Assembly: GCF_024464595.1 (NCBI RefSeq)
Contig: NZ_JANHAW010000001.1
Coordinates: forward strand, 1,009,083 to 1,073,082
Reading direction: 5' to 3'
DNA length: 64,000 nucleotides
Source: Halobellus litoreus
GTDB taxonomy: Archaea; Halobacteriota; Halobacteria; Halobacteriales; Haloferacaceae
The translations under genes and the position numbers were made by a program. The notes under the pieces were generated by a model. That model did not search any database and was not told the DNA's origin. It was given only the letters and a program-made list of their open reading frames with translations. Numbering within the stretch: the stretch's first letter is position 1; each line of letters begins with the position of its first letter. This document shows, piece by piece, positions 33,060 through 44,496 of the stretch.

Positions 33060-34760
33060 TCACCCCATCCGCGTTCCCCGCCTGCCGAACCCTCGTACGA
33101 GCGTCTCCTCCTCGACGGTGAGCACGGTCGGACGGCCGTGCGGACAGGCGTATGGGTTCTCGCACGCGCCCAGCCGTTCGAGGAGCGCCGCGGCCCGCTC
33201 GTCGGAGAGTTCGTCGCCCGCCTTCAGCGAGGGGTGACACGCGAGGTCCTTCAACAGATCGTCTCTCCCGACCTCGGGCGTCGACCCGTCGCGGATCGCG
33301 TCCGCGGCGTCGCGAACGCTCTCGGGGGCCGCGACCCGACCCATCGGCGCGGGGACCGATCGGACCCGGACCGTCGTCTCGCCGAACGGATCGAGGTCGT
33401 AGCCGAGTGCGGCGAGTTCGTCGCTCGAAGCCTGGACCGTCGCGAACTGCGCCGGCGTCAGTTCGACGCGCGCCGGCGGGTCGATCGGCGACGTGGGCGT
33501 CTCGCCGGCGACGGCCTCGCGAAGCCGCTCGTAGTTCACCCGCTCGTGCGCCGCGTGCTGATCGACGACGAGGAGGTCGTCCTCGCGCTCACAGAGGAGG
33601 TAGAGTCCGCGGAACTGCCCGATCACGGCGACCTCGTCGAACGCCGATTCTGCGTCCGAAAGCGGTTCCAACGAGTCGTCGAGGGCCATCGAGAGGTCGT
33701 CCGCCCCTCGTCTGTCGGCCGTCGAGAGCGCGTCGCTCACGGCGGATTCGACCGCCCGTTCGACGTCGTCGGGGGCGCGGAGCCGGACATCCCGCTTCCG
33801 GGGGTGGACGTTGTGGTCGACCCACGAATCGGGGGTCGAGACCGAGACGACGGCGATCGGCGCGCGGTCGTCGGGAAGCAGGTCGCCGTATCCTTCGACG
33901 ACGGCGCGCCCGAGTCGCTCGTTGTCGACGGGTCGGCCGTCGACGGCGACGTAACTGTGGTCTCGGCGCGCGCGGGTGATCGACGGCTGTACGACCGCAC
34001 CGGAGAGCGCGAGCTCCGCGTCGCCACCTCCGGAATCGACGCCCTGAACCGAGTCGAACTCGACCGCCCGCCCGGCGATCTCGCGGTCGTAGACGCCGAG
34101 CAGGGCGTCGTCGTACCCGCCGGTCCCGGGCGTCGCGAACACCTCCGAGCCGTCGTGCGTCAGTGAGAGCGCGACATCCGGTCGAACGAGCGCGTATCTG
34201 GAGACGGCGTCGCTCACGCGGGCGAACTCGGTCCGGGAGGTGCCGAGGGACTCCCGGCGCGCGGGCGTCTCCGCGAACAGGTCCCGGACCGTGACCGTCG
34301 TCCCGCGACCCCGACCGACCGGCTCCGTCCGGGCCGCGCCGGGTCCGTACTCGGCGACGACGCGGGTCCCCTGCGGGCCGCCGTCGTTCGTCCGGAGTTC
34401 GAGGCGCGCCACGGTCGCGACGCTCGCGAGCGCCTCGCCGCGGAAGCCGAGCGTCTCGGCCGCGGAGACCGATTCGCCCGGCGCGAGTTTGCTCGTGGTG
34501 TGCCGTTCGACCGCGAGTTCGGCGTCCCGCCGGCTCATCCCGCGGCCGTCGTCGCTCACGCGGATCCGGTCGGTGCCGTCGCCCGCGACGGCGACGTCGA
34601 CCCGGGTCGCGCCCGCGTCCAGGGCGTTCTCGATCAGTTCGACGACGACGTCCGCCGGGCGGGTGATCACCTCGCCGGCGGCGACGCTGGCGACCGTCGC
34701 GTCGTCGAGGCGTCTGACCGGCCGCCGCTCCGGGACCGGGTCCGCCGAATCGTCATTCAT
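33060..34760 (-). CDS. mutL: DNA mismatch repair protein MutL
   Basis: A 566-aa protein. The N-terminal GHKL ATPase has [27 protein letters not shown] and [12 protein letters not shown] transducer domain and a C-terminal dimerisation domain follow ([16 protein letters not shown]). The C-terminus shows [19 protein letters not shown] and CPHGRPTV as in bacterial-type MutL. It overlaps the end of mutS by 8 nt, so the two are translationally coupled; together they act in postreplicative mismatch repair. Start at ATG 34760. Confidence 0.94.
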   Translation of the reverse strand: MNDDSADPVPERRPVRRLDDATVASVAAGEVITRPADVVVELIENALDAGATRVDVAVAGDGTDRIRVSDDGRGMSRRDAELAVERHTTSKLAPGESVSAAETLGFRGEALASVATVARLELRTNDGGPQGTRVVAEYGPGAARTEPVGRGRGTTVTVRDLFAETPARRESLGTSRTEFARVSDAVSRYALVRPDVALSLTHDGSEVFATPGTGGYDDALLGVYDREIAGRAVEFDSVQGVDSGGGDAELALSGAVVQPSITRARRDHSYVAVDGRPVDNERLGRAVVEGYGDLLPDDRAPIAVVSVSTPDSWVDHNVHPRKRDVRLRAPDDVERAVESAVSDALSTADRRGADDLSMALDDSLEPLSDAESAFDEVAVIGQFRGLYLLCEREDDLLVVDQHAAHERVNYERLREAVAGETPTSPIDPPARVELTPAQFATVQASSDELAALGYDLDPFGETTVRVRSVPAPMGRVAAPESVRDAADAIRDGSTPEVGRDDLLKDLACHPSLKAGDELSDERAAALLERLGACENPYACPHGRPTVLTVEEETLVRGFGRRGTRMG

Positions 34761-37701
34761 CCAGTCTGCGTCGTAGGTCCTCCAGCGTGTTGAGCGCTTC
34801 GAGCGGCGTCGTCCGGGCGACGTCGACGTCGCGGAGTTCGTCGAGGACGGCCCGTTCGGCGTTGGAGAGTTTCGATCCGTCCGATCCGTCCGCTCCGTTC
34901 GACCTCCGCCGGACCCCGTCGCGGTCGTCGATGCCGTCGACGTAGGCGGCGAGCGTGTCGTCGCGGCCGTCGGGTTCCGCCCGCGCCGTCGCCGCCGCCT
35001 CGCCGTCGGTCGCCGGCGGCGTCTCGCCCGTCGACGACGAATCGCTCGTCGCTGTCGAGGCCTCACTCGCCGCCGGGGAGGCCGCATCCGCCGACTCCCG
35101 GACGTACTCCCGCGCCCGCTCGACCACCCGGTCCGGAACCCCGGCGAGTTTCGCGACCTCGACGCCGTACGACGACGAGGAGGGTCCCGCGGCGACGCGG
35201 TGGAGGAAGGTGACGTCCGAGTCTCCCGCGGCGTCGGTGCTCCCGTTCGCCGTGGCCGACGCCGAGTCATCGTCGCCCTTGCTCACGGTGAAGTGGAGGT
35301 TGAACGCGTTCGGGAGATCCTCCGCGAGGCCGGTCAGGTCGTGGTAGTGCGTCGCGAACAGCGTCGTCGCGCCCACCTCGCTGTGGACGAACTCCGTCGT
35401 CGCGCGGGCGATGGCGAGGCCGTCGGCCGTCGAGGTGCCGCGGCCGACCTCGTCGAGGAGGACGAGCGAGTCCGCGGTGGCGTCGTGGAGGATGTCGGTC
35501 AGTTCCGACATCTCGCGCATGAACGTCGATTGCCCGCCCGCGATGTCGTCGGAGGCCCCGACGCGGGTGAAGATCCGGTCCAGGACGGGCAGTTCCGCCG
35601 ACGCCGCGGGGACGAACGACCCGGCCTGCGCGAGCAGACTGATCAGCGCGACCTGCCGCATATACGTCGACTTCCCGCTCATATTCGGGCCGGTGATGAC
35701 TGCGACGTGGCCGACGTCGAAGTCGATCCCGTTGGGGACGAACTCCGCCTGCGTCCGCTCGACGACCGGGTGGCGGCCCTCCTCGATCCGCAGCGTCTCC
35801 GCGCCCATTTCGGGCCGGGCGTAGTGTTCGGCCGCGGCGACGGCGGCGAAGGCGGCGAGGACGTCCAGTCGAGCGAGCGCCTCCGCGAGCGACTGGAGCC
35901 GATCGGTGGCTTCGGCAACCCGTGCGCGCACGTCGCAGAAGACCTCGTACTCCAGGGCGTCGGCGCGCTCGGCGGCCGAGAGGATCTCGTCCTCGCGGCG
36001 CTTCAACTCCGGCGTGTAGAACCGCTCGGCGTTCTTCAGCGTCTGCCGCCGGGTGTAGTCGTCGGGGACGCGGTCCAGGTTCGGGTTCGTCACCTCGATG
36101 TAGTAGCCGTGGACCTGGTTGTATCCGACTTCGAGGGAGTCGATGCCGGTCCGCTCGCGCTCGCGCTCCTCCAGCGAGGAGACCCACTCTCGGCCCTCGC
36201 GTTCGGTCGCGCGGATCTCGTCGAGTTCCGCGTCGAAGCCCTCGCGGACGACGCCGCCCTCGGTGATCTCCTGCGGCGGATCGGAAACGATCGCCCGGTC
36301 GATCAGGTCACGGACCTCGTTCAGTTCGTCGAGCGATCCGCGAAGGTCACAGAGCGCGTCGGAGTCGGCGTCTTCCAGCGCGGCCTTCACTTTTGGAACG
36401 GTGTCGAGCGTCGCCTGCAGCGATCGGAGGTCGCGGGCGTTCGCGCGCTCGCGAGAGACGCGAGCGGCCAGGCGTTCGAGGTCGTACACGCCAGCGAGGT
36501 GGTCGCGGACGGTCTCCCTGGCGAGCGGGCGGTCCAGCAGTTCGCCGACGGCGTCGTGTCGGCGTTCGATCTCTCCCCGGTCGATCAACGGGCGGCGGAG
36601 CCACGCCTCCAGTTTCCGCCGCCCGAGAGCGCACGCGGTCCGGTCGACCGCGTCGAGGAGCGTCTCCCCGCGGCCGGGGTGTCGGGAGTCGAACAGCTCG
36701 AGGCTGCGCATCGCGTTGGCGTCGAGGCGGAGCGAGCGCCGCAGGTCGTACCGCCGGACGCGCGAGACGTACGAGAGCGCGCCGTCGCCGCCCTGCGTGT
36801 ACTCCGCGTACGCCAAGAGCGCGCCGACGGCGCGGCGTTCGGCCGGCGAATCGAGGACGGCCGCCGGTTCCGAGACGTACGCCGAGAGCGTCCCGTCGGC
36901 CTCGTCGAGGTCGAACGCCGCCGCCTCGTGCTCGGTCACCATCGCCTCGAACCCGAGCGCCGCGGCGTCGACGTCGGTCCCGGGCGCGACGAGGAGTTCC
37001 GCCGGCGCGAGGCGTTCGAGTTCGTCCCGGATCCGATCCTCGCGAGCGCTCGTCACCTGACACTCGCCGGTCGAGACGTCCAGCGTCGCGAGGGCGGCCG
37101 CCGCACCGTCGTCAGGGTCCTCAGCAGTGTGACGTGCGTCCTCGCCGACGAGCGCGCCGAGATACGTTGCGCTCGCGCGGTCGAGCAGTTCGTCGTCGGC
37201 GACGGTCCCCGGCGTGACGACGTTCGTCACCGCGCGGTCGACCAGTCCCGACGCCTCCTCGGCGTCCTCGACCTGGTCGGCGACCGCGACGCGGAAGTCC
37301 GCGTCGAGCAGCGACTGGAGGTACGACGCCGCGTTGTCGATCGGAATGCCCGCCATCGGGTAGGTCCCCGTGGAGTCCTCCCGCTGGGTGAGGGTGACCT
37401 CGCAGACGCGGGCGACCGTCTCGGCGGCCTCGCAGAACGCCTCGTAGAAGTCGCCCACCTGGAAGAGCACGAGCGCGTCCGGGTGGGCCTCACAGAGCTC
37501 GAGGTACTGCGAGAGCATCGGGGTGAGTTCCTCGCGTCGCGCGACCATCTTCTCGGGCGGCCCCTCGGGACGTGGCTCCGACTCGGCGTCCGCGGCGTCG
37601 GCCGACTCAGAATCGGGGGCTGCGGCACCGTCGGCGTCGATATCTGACGCGACGGCGTGCTCCGGCGATTCGTCGTCGGCGTCGGACCTCGCCCGTTCCA
37701 T
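34753..37701 (-). CDS. mutS: DNA mismatch repair protein MutS
   Basis: A 982-aa MutS1-type protein. The N-terminal mismatch-recognition motif is VGDFYEAF, with Phe-x-Glu for base probing. Connector, lever and clamp regions follow ([18 protein letters not shown]). The ABC ATPase has Walker [15 protein letters not shown] and Walker [14 protein letters not shown] low-complexity linker near the C-terminus precedes the dimerisation end. Longer than bacterial MutS owing to acidic insertions. The ATG at 37701 is preferred over a TTG nine codons upstream. First gene of the mutS-mutL pair. Confidence 0.95.
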   Translation of the reverse strand: MERARSDADDESPEHAVASDIDADGAAAPDSESADAADAESEPRPEGPPEKMVARREELTPMLSQYLELCEAHPDALVLFQVGDFYEAFCEAAETVARVCEVTLTQREDSTGTYPMAGIPIDNAASYLQSLLDADFRVAVADQVEDAEEASGLVDRAVTNVVTPGTVADDELLDRASATYLGALVGEDARHTAEDPDDGAAAALATLDVSTGECQVTSAREDRIRDELERLAPAELLVAPGTDVDAAALGFEAMVTEHEAAAFDLDEADGTLSAYVSEPAAVLDSPAERRAVGALLAYAEYTQGGDGALSYVSRVRRYDLRRSLRLDANAMRSLELFDSRHPGRGETLLDAVDRTACALGRRKLEAWLRRPLIDRGEIERRHDAVGELLDRPLARETVRDHLAGVYDLERLAARVSRERANARDLRSLQATLDTVPKVKAALEDADSDALCDLRGSLDELNEVRDLIDRAIVSDPPQEITEGGVVREGFDAELDEIRATEREGREWVSSLEERERERTGIDSLEVGYNQVHGYYIEVTNPNLDRVPDDYTRRQTLKNAERFYTPELKRREDEILSAAERADALEYEVFCDVRARVAEATDRLQSLAEALARLDVLAAFAAVAAAEHYARPEMGAETLRIEEGRHPVVERTQAEFVPNGIDFDVGHVAVITGPNMSGKSTYMRQVALISLLAQAGSFVPAASAELPVLDRIFTRVGASDDIAGGQSTFMREMSELTDILHDATADSLVLLDEVGRGTSTADGLAIARATTEFVHSEVGATTLFATHYHDLTGLAEDLPNAFNLHFTVSKGDDDSASATANGSTDAAGDSDVTFLHRVAAGPSSSSYGVEVAKLAGVPDRVVERAREYVRESADAASPAASEASTATSDSSSTGETPPATDGEAAATARAEPDGRDDTLAAYVDGIDDRDGVRRRSNGADGSDGSKLSNAERAVLDELRDVDVARTTPLEALNTLEDLRRRLDE

Positions 37702-37916
37702 ACCTATCGGACGGCGGTCGAACACCAAAAGCGGACGGGAAACCCGCCGGGCGGTGACGGCGACGCCGCGACGGCAGAGAGAGTTCCGAATCCGGCGGCC
37801 GTTCGGATCCGACGCAGACGCCCAGCAGAGTTACGTGTACGCGGGAGTTATGCATCTACGATAGCGTTCCGAGGTCGGTCGGCGTCGGCCTCGGCGCACG
37901 CTCGTTGGCCCTATCC

Positions 37917-38891
37917 ATGACTGACGCAGACGCCGTCCCAGACTCGGAACCGAAGGCGACGTCGGTTGCGCCGCTCGACGTCGAGGAAGCGACCGAACTG
38001 ACAACTCGAATCGTCGACAACGTCGAGCGCGTCATCGTCGGCCACCGCGACGCCATCGAACACATCCTCGTCACGCTCTTCGCTCGGGGGAATCTCCTCC
38101 TCGAAGACGTCCCGGGCGTCGGGAAGACGATGCTGGCGCGCGCGGTGGCGACCTCCCTGGACTGTTCGTTCAACCGGGTCCAGTTCACGCCCGACCTCCT
38201 GCCGTCGGACGTGACCGGGGTGAGCGTGTTCAACGAGAAGACCCGCGATTTCGAGTTCCAACCGGGACCGGTGTTCGCGAACGTCGTCCTCGGCGACGAG
38301 ATCAACCGCGCGCCGCCGAAGACGCAGGCGGCGCTGCTCGAGGTGATGGCCGAACAGCAGGTGACCGTCGACGGCCACACCCATCCGGTACCGGACCCCT
38401 TCACCGTCATCGCGACGCAGAACGACGTCGAACCCGGACGGACCTACGAACTGCCGGTCGCCGAGGTCGACCGATTCACGAAGAAGATCCGGCTGGGGTA
38501 CCCCACGGAGGCGGAGGAGACGGAGTTACTCGGGCGGGTCGTCGGCACACACCCCATCGAGTCGCTCGACGCCGTCGCCTCCGTCGAGGACGTCCGCCGC
38601 GCACGCGGGACCGTCGCCGACGTCACCGTTCGCGAACCCGTCCGCGCGTACGTCTCTCGGCTCGCGGGGTACACGCGGAAGCACGCCCGCCTGGGCGTGA
38701 GCCCGCGAGGCGCGATCGCGCTCGTTCGCGCGTCGCAGGCCCGCGCGGTGTTCGAGGGCCGCGAGCACGTCCTCCCCGACGATGTCCAGACGGAGGCGAA
38801 GACGGTTCTGAGTCATCGGATCCGAACCGACACGGAGATCGACGGCGAGGAGATCGTCGAGCAAGCGCTCGAAGACGTCGCCGTGGAGTGA
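37917..38891 (+). CDS. MoxR-family AAA+ ATPase
   Basis: A 324-aa AAA+ protein: Walker A LEDVPGVGKTMLARA, Walker B VVLGDEINRAPPKTQAALLE, sensor 1 TVIATQNDVE and the MoxR C-terminal helical lid (VSPRGAIALVRASQARAVFEG). MoxR ATPases act as chaperones or maturation factors and are regularly encoded beside DUF58 and transglutaminase-like proteins, exactly as here. It precedes the DUF58 gene by 63 nt on the same strand. Confidence 0.92.
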   Translation: MTDADAVPDSEPKATSVAPLDVEEATELTTRIVDNVERVIVGHRDAIEHILVTLFARGNLLLEDVPGVGKTMLARAVATSLDCSFNRVQFTPDLLPSDVTGVSVFNEKTRDFEFQPGPVFANVVLGDEINRAPPKTQAALLEVMAEQQVTVDGHTHPVPDPFTVIATQNDVEPGRTYELPVAEVDRFTKKIRLGYPTEAEETELLGRVVGTHPIESLDAVASVEDVRRARGTVADVTVREPVRAYVSRLAGYTRKHARLGVSPRGAIALVRASQARAVFEGREHVLPDDVQTEAKTVLSHRIRTDTEIDGEEIVEQALEDVAVE

Positions 38892-38954
38892 GTGCGGCGG
38901 AAGCGGCGCGGCTGAAAGAACGCGAAGCACGAGAACCGAACCGGACGAGACGAG

Positions 38955-40223
38955 ATGACGCCGAACATCAGACCGACGCGACGGGGGTACGCCGTCCTCG
39001 CGGTGGGAGCCGCTGCGTTCGTCGCCGGCGCGGTGTTCGGCCCGCGGGCGCTCGACGCCGTGGTGCTCCCGGTCGGGGTCGCGCTGCTCGCGGCCGTCGT
39101 GCAGGTCTGGCGCACGCCGGCACCGACGGTCGAGCGACGCCTCCCGCCCGCGGACGAACCCGGGGCTTCCGGGGTGGTCGAAGTGACGCTCGACGCACCG
39201 GAGCCGTACCCCGCGACGCTTCGGGATCGGCTCCCGGCCGGGGTCCAGAGCGATTCGATTCCGGGGGGCGACGCGACGACGGGAGATCGTGACGTGGCCA
39301 TCGAGGCGACGGTCGGCGGCGAGACCGTCTCCTACGAGATCACCCCACGGCACCGCGGCAAGCACGAGATCGGCCCGGCGTCGGTCGTCGCGGTCGACGT
39401 CCTCGGACTCGTCGAGCGGACCCACGCGGTCGACACCCGCGACGCGGTGATCGCTTTCCCGCGCGTTCGAGCGCTGTCGAGCGCCGTTCGGGCGGACCTC
39501 CGGACGACGTCTCAGTCACGTTCCGCGGCCGGACGGGACGAGTTCGACAACCTCCGGGAGTACGTCAGGGGGGACGCCCTCAGGGACGTCCACTGGAAGT
39601 CCTCGGCGAAGCGCGACAACCTGATGGTCCAGGAGTTCACCGCCGACGCCGATCCCGAGCGCGTCACCGTCGCTGCCGGGACCACGTCGGCCGACGGCGG
39701 CGCCGACGCGGGAGGCACGGCGCTCGAAGGGACGAAGACGAGCGAAGGAGCAGCGGAAGCGATCGAAGGGGAAGCGAAAACCAACGAACGGAGGGGGGAA
39801 ACAAGCCAAAGGAGAGCGGAAACAAGCGAACGAGCGGCAGACGCGACGAACCGGACCTCGGCAGACGCGATGGCTGAAGCCGCCGCGTCGGTCTGCCTCT
39901 CACTGGTTCGGGACGGCGTGAACGTCACGCTGGCGACGCCCACGGGGACTGTCGACGCGGCCCCGGGACGGACCCGCGACCTGCTCGACCACCTCGCTGT
40001 CGCGACGGGCGGGGCCGTCCCGAACCGCTCCGTCGACGTCGAAATCGTCGCCGGCGCGGAGTCGACGTCGATCCGGTTCGACGGCCGCAGACACGACTTC
40101 GAGACGCTGGTTGACGGCGTCGGCGACGGCGCGGCTACCGAGTCCGCCGCAGCGACGACGGCGTCCCAGTGGGGGAACCGAGAGAAGGCGGGCGAACGCG
40201 CCGCACGGGAGGCGCAGAGATGA
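38955..40223 (+). CDS. DUF58 domain membrane-anchored protein
   Basis: A 422-aa protein. Two N-terminal transmembrane helices (about residues 10-50), an Ig-like beta region, then the DUF58 core with DEFDNLREYVRGDALRDVHW and KSSAKRDNLMVQEF. A charged repeat-like insertion (about residues 250-305: TSEGAAEAIEGEAKTNERRG, QRRAETSERAAD) interrupts the vWA-like domain, and the reading resumes VCLSLVRDGVNVTLATP. Function is undefined in the family; context with MoxR and a transglutaminase suggests a membrane maturation complex. Overlaps the next gene by 4 nt (ATGA). Confidence 0.9.
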   Translation: MTPNIRPTRRGYAVLAVGAAAFVAGAVFGPRALDAVVLPVGVALLAAVVQVWRTPAPTVERRLPPADEPGASGVVEVTLDAPEPYPATLRDRLPAGVQSDSIPGGDATTGDRDVAIEATVGGETVSYEITPRHRGKHEIGPASVVAVDVLGLVERTHAVDTRDAVIAFPRVRALSSAVRADLRTTSQSRSAAGRDEFDNLREYVRGDALRDVHWKSSAKRDNLMVQEFTADADPERVTVAAGTTSADGGADAGGTALEGTKTSEGAAEAIEGEAKTNERRGETSQRRAETSERAADATNRTSADAMAEAAASVCLSLVRDGVNVTLATPTGTVDAAPGRTRDLLDHLAVATGGAVPNRSVDVEIVAGAESTSIRFDGRRHDFETLVDGVGDGAATESAAATTASQWGNREKAGERAAREAQR

Positions 40224-42589
40224 GTTCGCCTCCGGAACGATCGGCGAACCCTGCCGATTCCGGGACGAGCGGCGGCCGCGCATCCGGCGAGGGCGGTCGG
40301 AACGCATCAAGAACGGACGGCGGCCGCAGGCCCACCACCGCGGGCGGAATCGGCAGCGACCCGGCCGGGGATCCTCGCTCCGAGGGGAGCGAGTCGAATC
40401 CGCGCGGATGGCGCCGGCGTCTCGACGACGCCTCGGTCCTCGCGTTCGCGGGGCTGACCGCACTGACGGGAGCCTACGCGAGCGTCCTGTGGCGCGTCAC
40501 GGACGTCGTGGGGGGCAGCACCGAGTTCGTCGTCGTCGTCGTCGCGGCGCTGGCACTCGCCGCGCTCGTCGGCCGGTACGTCGGCGTCCGCGTCGCCCTC
40601 GGTGTCACGTCGGGACTGCTGGTGCTGGGTCTTCTGGCGTACCTCTTCGCCCTCCCGCAGAGCCAGGTGGAGCTGCTGACGCCCGATCGAATGCTCGACG
40701 ACACCGTCGCGCTGCTGACGGGGCTCTCGGTCCTCCGCCTCGTCGGGGCCGGGGTGTGGGCGGTCGCCGTCGTCCCCGGCCCGGTCTTCCTCTCGTGGTA
40801 CCTCGCGGTCAGACGGCGGTACGTCTCGGCGGCGGTAGCGGGGGGAACCGCACTGGCGCTGGTGGTGCTGACCGGCGACGCCGACGCCGTCACGACCGTC
40901 GTCGGCGTGCTCGGCGCGACGACGATGATCGCGGCGTCGACGTTCGAGCGACACGGCAGCGGCCTGGCTCAAGCCGACGTGTTGACCGCGCTGCTCGCCG
41001 CGATGATCGTCGTCTCCGCGACGTTCTCGGTCGTGCCCGGAGCGGCGGGGTCGCCGCTCCTGCCGGACCGCGGTGCGCCGACCGTCGAGGGGAGCCTCGT
41101 CGACGCCCGGGACAACGTCGACATCGTCGGGAGCATCCGGCTCTCGCCCGAGGTGCGGTTCACCGTCGAGAGCCCGCGCGCCGAGTACTGGCAGACGGCC
41201 GCCTACGACCGGTACACGGGCAGCGGCTGGGTGCGAACGGGCAGCGCCCGGCCGTACGACGACCGCCTTCGAGGTCCGCCGGGGCCGGCGCGGGAACTCG
41301 AACAGACCGTCACCGCGGAGGGCCCGATTTCGATCCTGCCGGCGGCGTGGCGGCCCGTCGACGTCTCGGGTCCGGTGGCGTCCGACACGGTCGTCACGCC
41401 GCAGGGCGGTATCCGCCCGGAGACGACGCTACAGCCCGGCGAAAACTACACCGTCACCAGCCGCGTTCCGAACGCGACGGCGGAGCGACTCCGGGCGGCC
41501 GGGACGGACTACCCCGACCGCGTGCGGGCGTCGTACCTCCAGTTGCCGGACAGCACGACCGACCGGGTCCGCGAGCGAGCGGCGACCGTCGCGGCCGACG
41601 CGGAGACTCCCTACGACAAGGCTGTCGCAGTCGAGTCGTACCTCGAAGCGAACAAGGAGTACTCCCTCAGCGTTCGGCGGCCGAGCGGGGACGTCGCCGA
41701 CTCGTTCCTCTTCGAGATGGACGCCGGCTACTGCACCTACTACGCGACGACGATGGTCGTGATGCTCCGATCGCAGGGCGTTCCGGCGCGCTTCGTTACC
41801 GGCTACACCGCGGGTGAAGACCTCGGGAACGGCACGCACGTCGTCCGGGGACTCAACTCCCACGCCTGGGTCGAGGTCTACTTCCCCGACACCGGCTGGG
41901 TCCGGTTCGATCCGACACCGTCCGGCCCGCGACAGACCGCGGAGAACGCCAGAGTCGCCGAGGCCCAACAGCGAGGGACGGCGAACGTCGACTACGGCGC
42001 GCCGAACGGGACGACCCCGATTCAGGCCGAGGGGGCCGTGACGACCGGTTCGACCGCCGACGGGAGCCCGTCGACGCCGGGCGGGATCACGACGACTGGA
42101 CCCACGAACGCGACGCCGTCGTCCGTCGGTGGACCGGCCCCCGGCGTCCCGACGGCGGCGTCCGAGGATGGATCGGGCCCGATTCCGGCACTGCCCACGC
42201 GGCGGACGCTCGCCGTCGCGCTCGTCGGACTCGTCGGGATCGTTGCCGGCGCCCGCAGGAGTGCCCTGGTGGACCGAACGGTCAGGCTGGGCTCCGTCCA
42301 GTTCCAGCGCCGCCGTGACCCCGAATCCGACGTTCGTCGGGCCTACGATCGACTCGAAACCATCCTCGAACGCGAGCACAGAGCGCGTCGACCCGGGGAG
42401 ACGCCCCGGGCCTACATCGAGGCGCTGCCGACGGACGAAGCCGAGTCGGCGGAGCGCAGGCGCCTCGTCGAACTGTACGAGCGGGCGCGCTACGCCGACG
42501 GTGTCACGGAGACGGACGCCGACGCGGCGGTGTCGACGGTGAACCGGTTGGTCCGCGCGTCGACGCCGATCGTTCGACGCCTCCGATGA
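40220..42589 (+). CDS. Membrane transglutaminase-like protein (TgpA type)
   Basis: A 789-aa protein: N-terminal disordered region, about five to six transmembrane segments (residues 75-285), a large extracellular part with the transglutaminase-like core, a Thr/Ser/Pro-rich stretch, a last transmembrane helix (about 655-675) and a cytoplasmic DUF4129-like tail. The catalytic triad is Cys505 (AGYCTYY), His548 (LNSHAWVEVY) and Asp564 (VRFDPTPSG). It could act as peptidase or crosslinker outside the cell. The MoxR-DUF58-TgpA trio is a recurring operon in bacteria and archaea. Starts at an ATGA overlap. Confidence 0.9.
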   Translation: MSSPPERSANPADSGTSGGRASGEGGRNASRTDGGRRPTTAGGIGSDPAGDPRSEGSESNPRGWRRRLDDASVLAFAGLTALTGAYASVLWRVTDVVGGSTEFVVVVVAALALAALVGRYVGVRVALGVTSGLLVLGLLAYLFALPQSQVELLTPDRMLDDTVALLTGLSVLRLVGAGVWAVAVVPGPVFLSWYLAVRRRYVSAAVAGGTALALVVLTGDADAVTTVVGVLGATTMIAASTFERHGSGLAQADVLTALLAAMIVVSATFSVVPGAAGSPLLPDRGAPTVEGSLVDARDNVDIVGSIRLSPEVRFTVESPRAEYWQTAAYDRYTGSGWVRTGSARPYDDRLRGPPGPARELEQTVTAEGPISILPAAWRPVDVSGPVASDTVVTPQGGIRPETTLQPGENYTVTSRVPNATAERLRAAGTDYPDRVRASYLQLPDSTTDRVRERAATVAADAETPYDKAVAVESYLEANKEYSLSVRRPSGDVADSFLFEMDAGYCTYYATTMVVMLRSQGVPARFVTGYTAGEDLGNGTHVVRGLNSHAWVEVYFPDTGWVRFDPTPSGPRQTAENARVAEAQQRGTANVDYGAPNGTTPIQAEGAVTTGSTADGSPSTPGGITTTGPTNATPSSVGGPAPGVPTAASEDGSGPIPALPTRRTLAVALVGLVGIVAGARRSALVDRTVRLGSVQFQRRRDPESDVRRAYDRLETILEREHRARRPGETPRAYIEALPTDEAESAERRRLVELYERARYADGVTETDADAAVSTVNRLVRASTPIVRRLR

Positions 42590-42708
42590 ATCCGTCGTGG
42601 GGACGCTGACACGCTGTCGGGGGGCAGCGCGCGAGCGCGGAAACGGCCGCCCGGCGGCGATGCGAGCGCGTCGGGGTCCCGATACTGTTTAATATCCCCA
42701 TCTTGTAG

Positions 42709-43014
<306 letters not shown>

Positions 43015-43162
43015 TCGGCACCTGACCGTTACCTGCGCACCGCGCGTCGGGCGATTTTCCCACCGCTTCACCTGGTGAGCGACAGCGCCGTCTCCGGGGA
43101 GTAACTCGGGCCACGGGCGACGGGACCGAAACCGTTCTCACGCTCGCGTCCGCGCCACCCGT

Positions 43163-44026
43163 ATGGTCGACTCAGACTGGTGGGTCGGCGTCGTCCTCCC
43201 TCCGCTGCTTGAAGTCCTCGGCTGGATGGGTCTCGAACTGCTGTTCCCGGACTCGGGCGGGTCGCCGACTGCGTTCGACTTCGTCCCCGCGGTGTTCGTC
43301 CTGGTGGGTATGCTGTTGATCCCCGTGTTCGCGGCGTCGCTGTTTTTCGACGCCCGCGCTGTCGGCCGGAGCGCGGAGTCGTGGTCGCCGAACTATCGGC
43401 TCTGGGGCGTCGTCGGTATCGCGATCCCCATCGCGGGACTCGCCCTCGTCGACTCGCCGCTGCTCCTCTTCGTCGGCTCGGCGTACCTGTTGCGACGGTG
43501 GCGCTCCACCGATACGTCCGGCGACGTCGCAAGCGACGTCTACGACGGTGACGGGTGGTACGATACCACTGACGAGAACACCACCCGCGAGGCAGATGCG
43601 ACCCACGAGACGGGAGCGCAGCGACCCGGGCGCGTCTCGCGGTGGTACTACGGCGTCGCGGTCACGGTGGCGACGTACGGCGTTCTCCTCGTCTCCGCGC
43701 CGGTCGTACTCGCGATCTTCGGTTCGGCAGGCAACGCGGCGTTCGTCTACGACGTCGCGCCGTCTCTCGGTGCGCTGCTGCCGTTCGTCCTCGTGTTTTC
43801 GCTCGTCGGTGGCGTGCTTCTCATTCCGGTGTTCAGCCTCTCGCTGTATCTCGACGCGCGGGCCGTCGGCGAGAGCGACATCGACTGGAATCCCGATCGT
43901 CGAGTGTGGACCGGCGTGGCCGTCGCTCACCTCTGCAACGTGCTGTTGCCCGTCGTCTGGATGCTCTCGGTCCCCGCGGGCGGCTACTACCTCTGGCAGC
44001 GACACGATCGCGTCGGCCGGCCGTGA
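43163..44026 (+). CDS. Integral membrane protein with internal duplication
   Basis: A 287-aa protein with about six to seven hydrophobic segments in two similar halves. The first contains VGMLLIPVFAASLFFDARAV, then WSPNYRLWGVVGIA and YLLRRWR. The second has VGGVLLIPVFSLSLYLDARA, DWNPDRRVWTGVAVA and YYLWQRH. The halves are joined by a hydrophilic acidic linker (about residues 115-155). The duplicated module is clear from the sequence itself. No transporter or enzyme motif is recognised. Function unknown. Confidence 0.8.
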   Translation: MVDSDWWVGVVLPPLLEVLGWMGLELLFPDSGGSPTAFDFVPAVFVLVGMLLIPVFAASLFFDARAVGRSAESWSPNYRLWGVVGIAIPIAGLALVDSPLLLFVGSAYLLRRWRSTDTSGDVASDVYDGDGWYDTTDENTTREADATHETGAQRPGRVSRWYYGVAVTVATYGVLLVSAPVVLAIFGSAGNAAFVYDVAPSLGALLPFVLVFSLVGGVLLIPVFSLSLYLDARAVGESDIDWNPDRRVWTGVAVAHLCNVLLPVVWMLSVPAGGYYLWQRHDRVGRP

Positions 44027-44031
44027 GTGGA

Positions 44032-44496
44032 TCACCCGAGTGCGGAGAGTCCCTTCGCGAGGAACTGCGTGAGGAATCCGACGCCCAAGGACATAATCGA
44101 GACGACGAGCAACTGCGCGCCGAGTTCGAACGCCGCCGCACCGATGAGCCCGAGTGTGGCGAGCGGGGCACCGACGACGAAGATCATCTCGACGAACCCG
44201 GGACCGTCGGAAGGACGCTCTACCGTCCAATCGGCCGCGGAACCGACCAGCAAAAAGTGGATCAACAGCGGTATCATCGCCACGACCGCGTAGCCGACGT
44301 CGGTCCAGCGGGAGGGGATCGTCGTCAGGAGCGCGAACTGACGGAGGGTGAGGACCCCTTCCAGATAGAACTGGCCGGGGGCCTGAAAGAGGAGGCCAAG
44401 CGCGGTCGTCGGTGCCGGCGTCGTCGTCGCGATCACGAGCGACGATCCGACGACACCCCACAGGAGAAGCCACACCCCAAACACGAGCACTGCCAT
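44032..44496 (-). CDS. Small polytopic membrane protein (154 aa)
   Basis: A 154-aa protein with about four transmembrane segments: MAVLVFGVWLLLWGVVGSSL, ALLTTIP... VVAMIPLLIHFLLVGSAAD, EMIFVVGAPLATLGLIGAA and LLVVSIMSLGVGFLTQFLA. Start at ATG 44496, which begins the first hydrophobic segment. It is convergent with the duplicated membrane protein, 5 nt apart. No family recognised. Confidence 0.7.
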   Translation of the reverse strand: MAVLVFGVWLLLWGVVGSSLVIATTTPAPTTALGLLFQAPGQFYLEGVLTLRQFALLTTIPSRWTDVGYAVVAMIPLLIHFLLVGSAADWTVERPSDGPGFVEMIFVVGAPLATLGLIGAAAFELGAQLLVVSIMSLGVGFLTQFLAKGLSALG

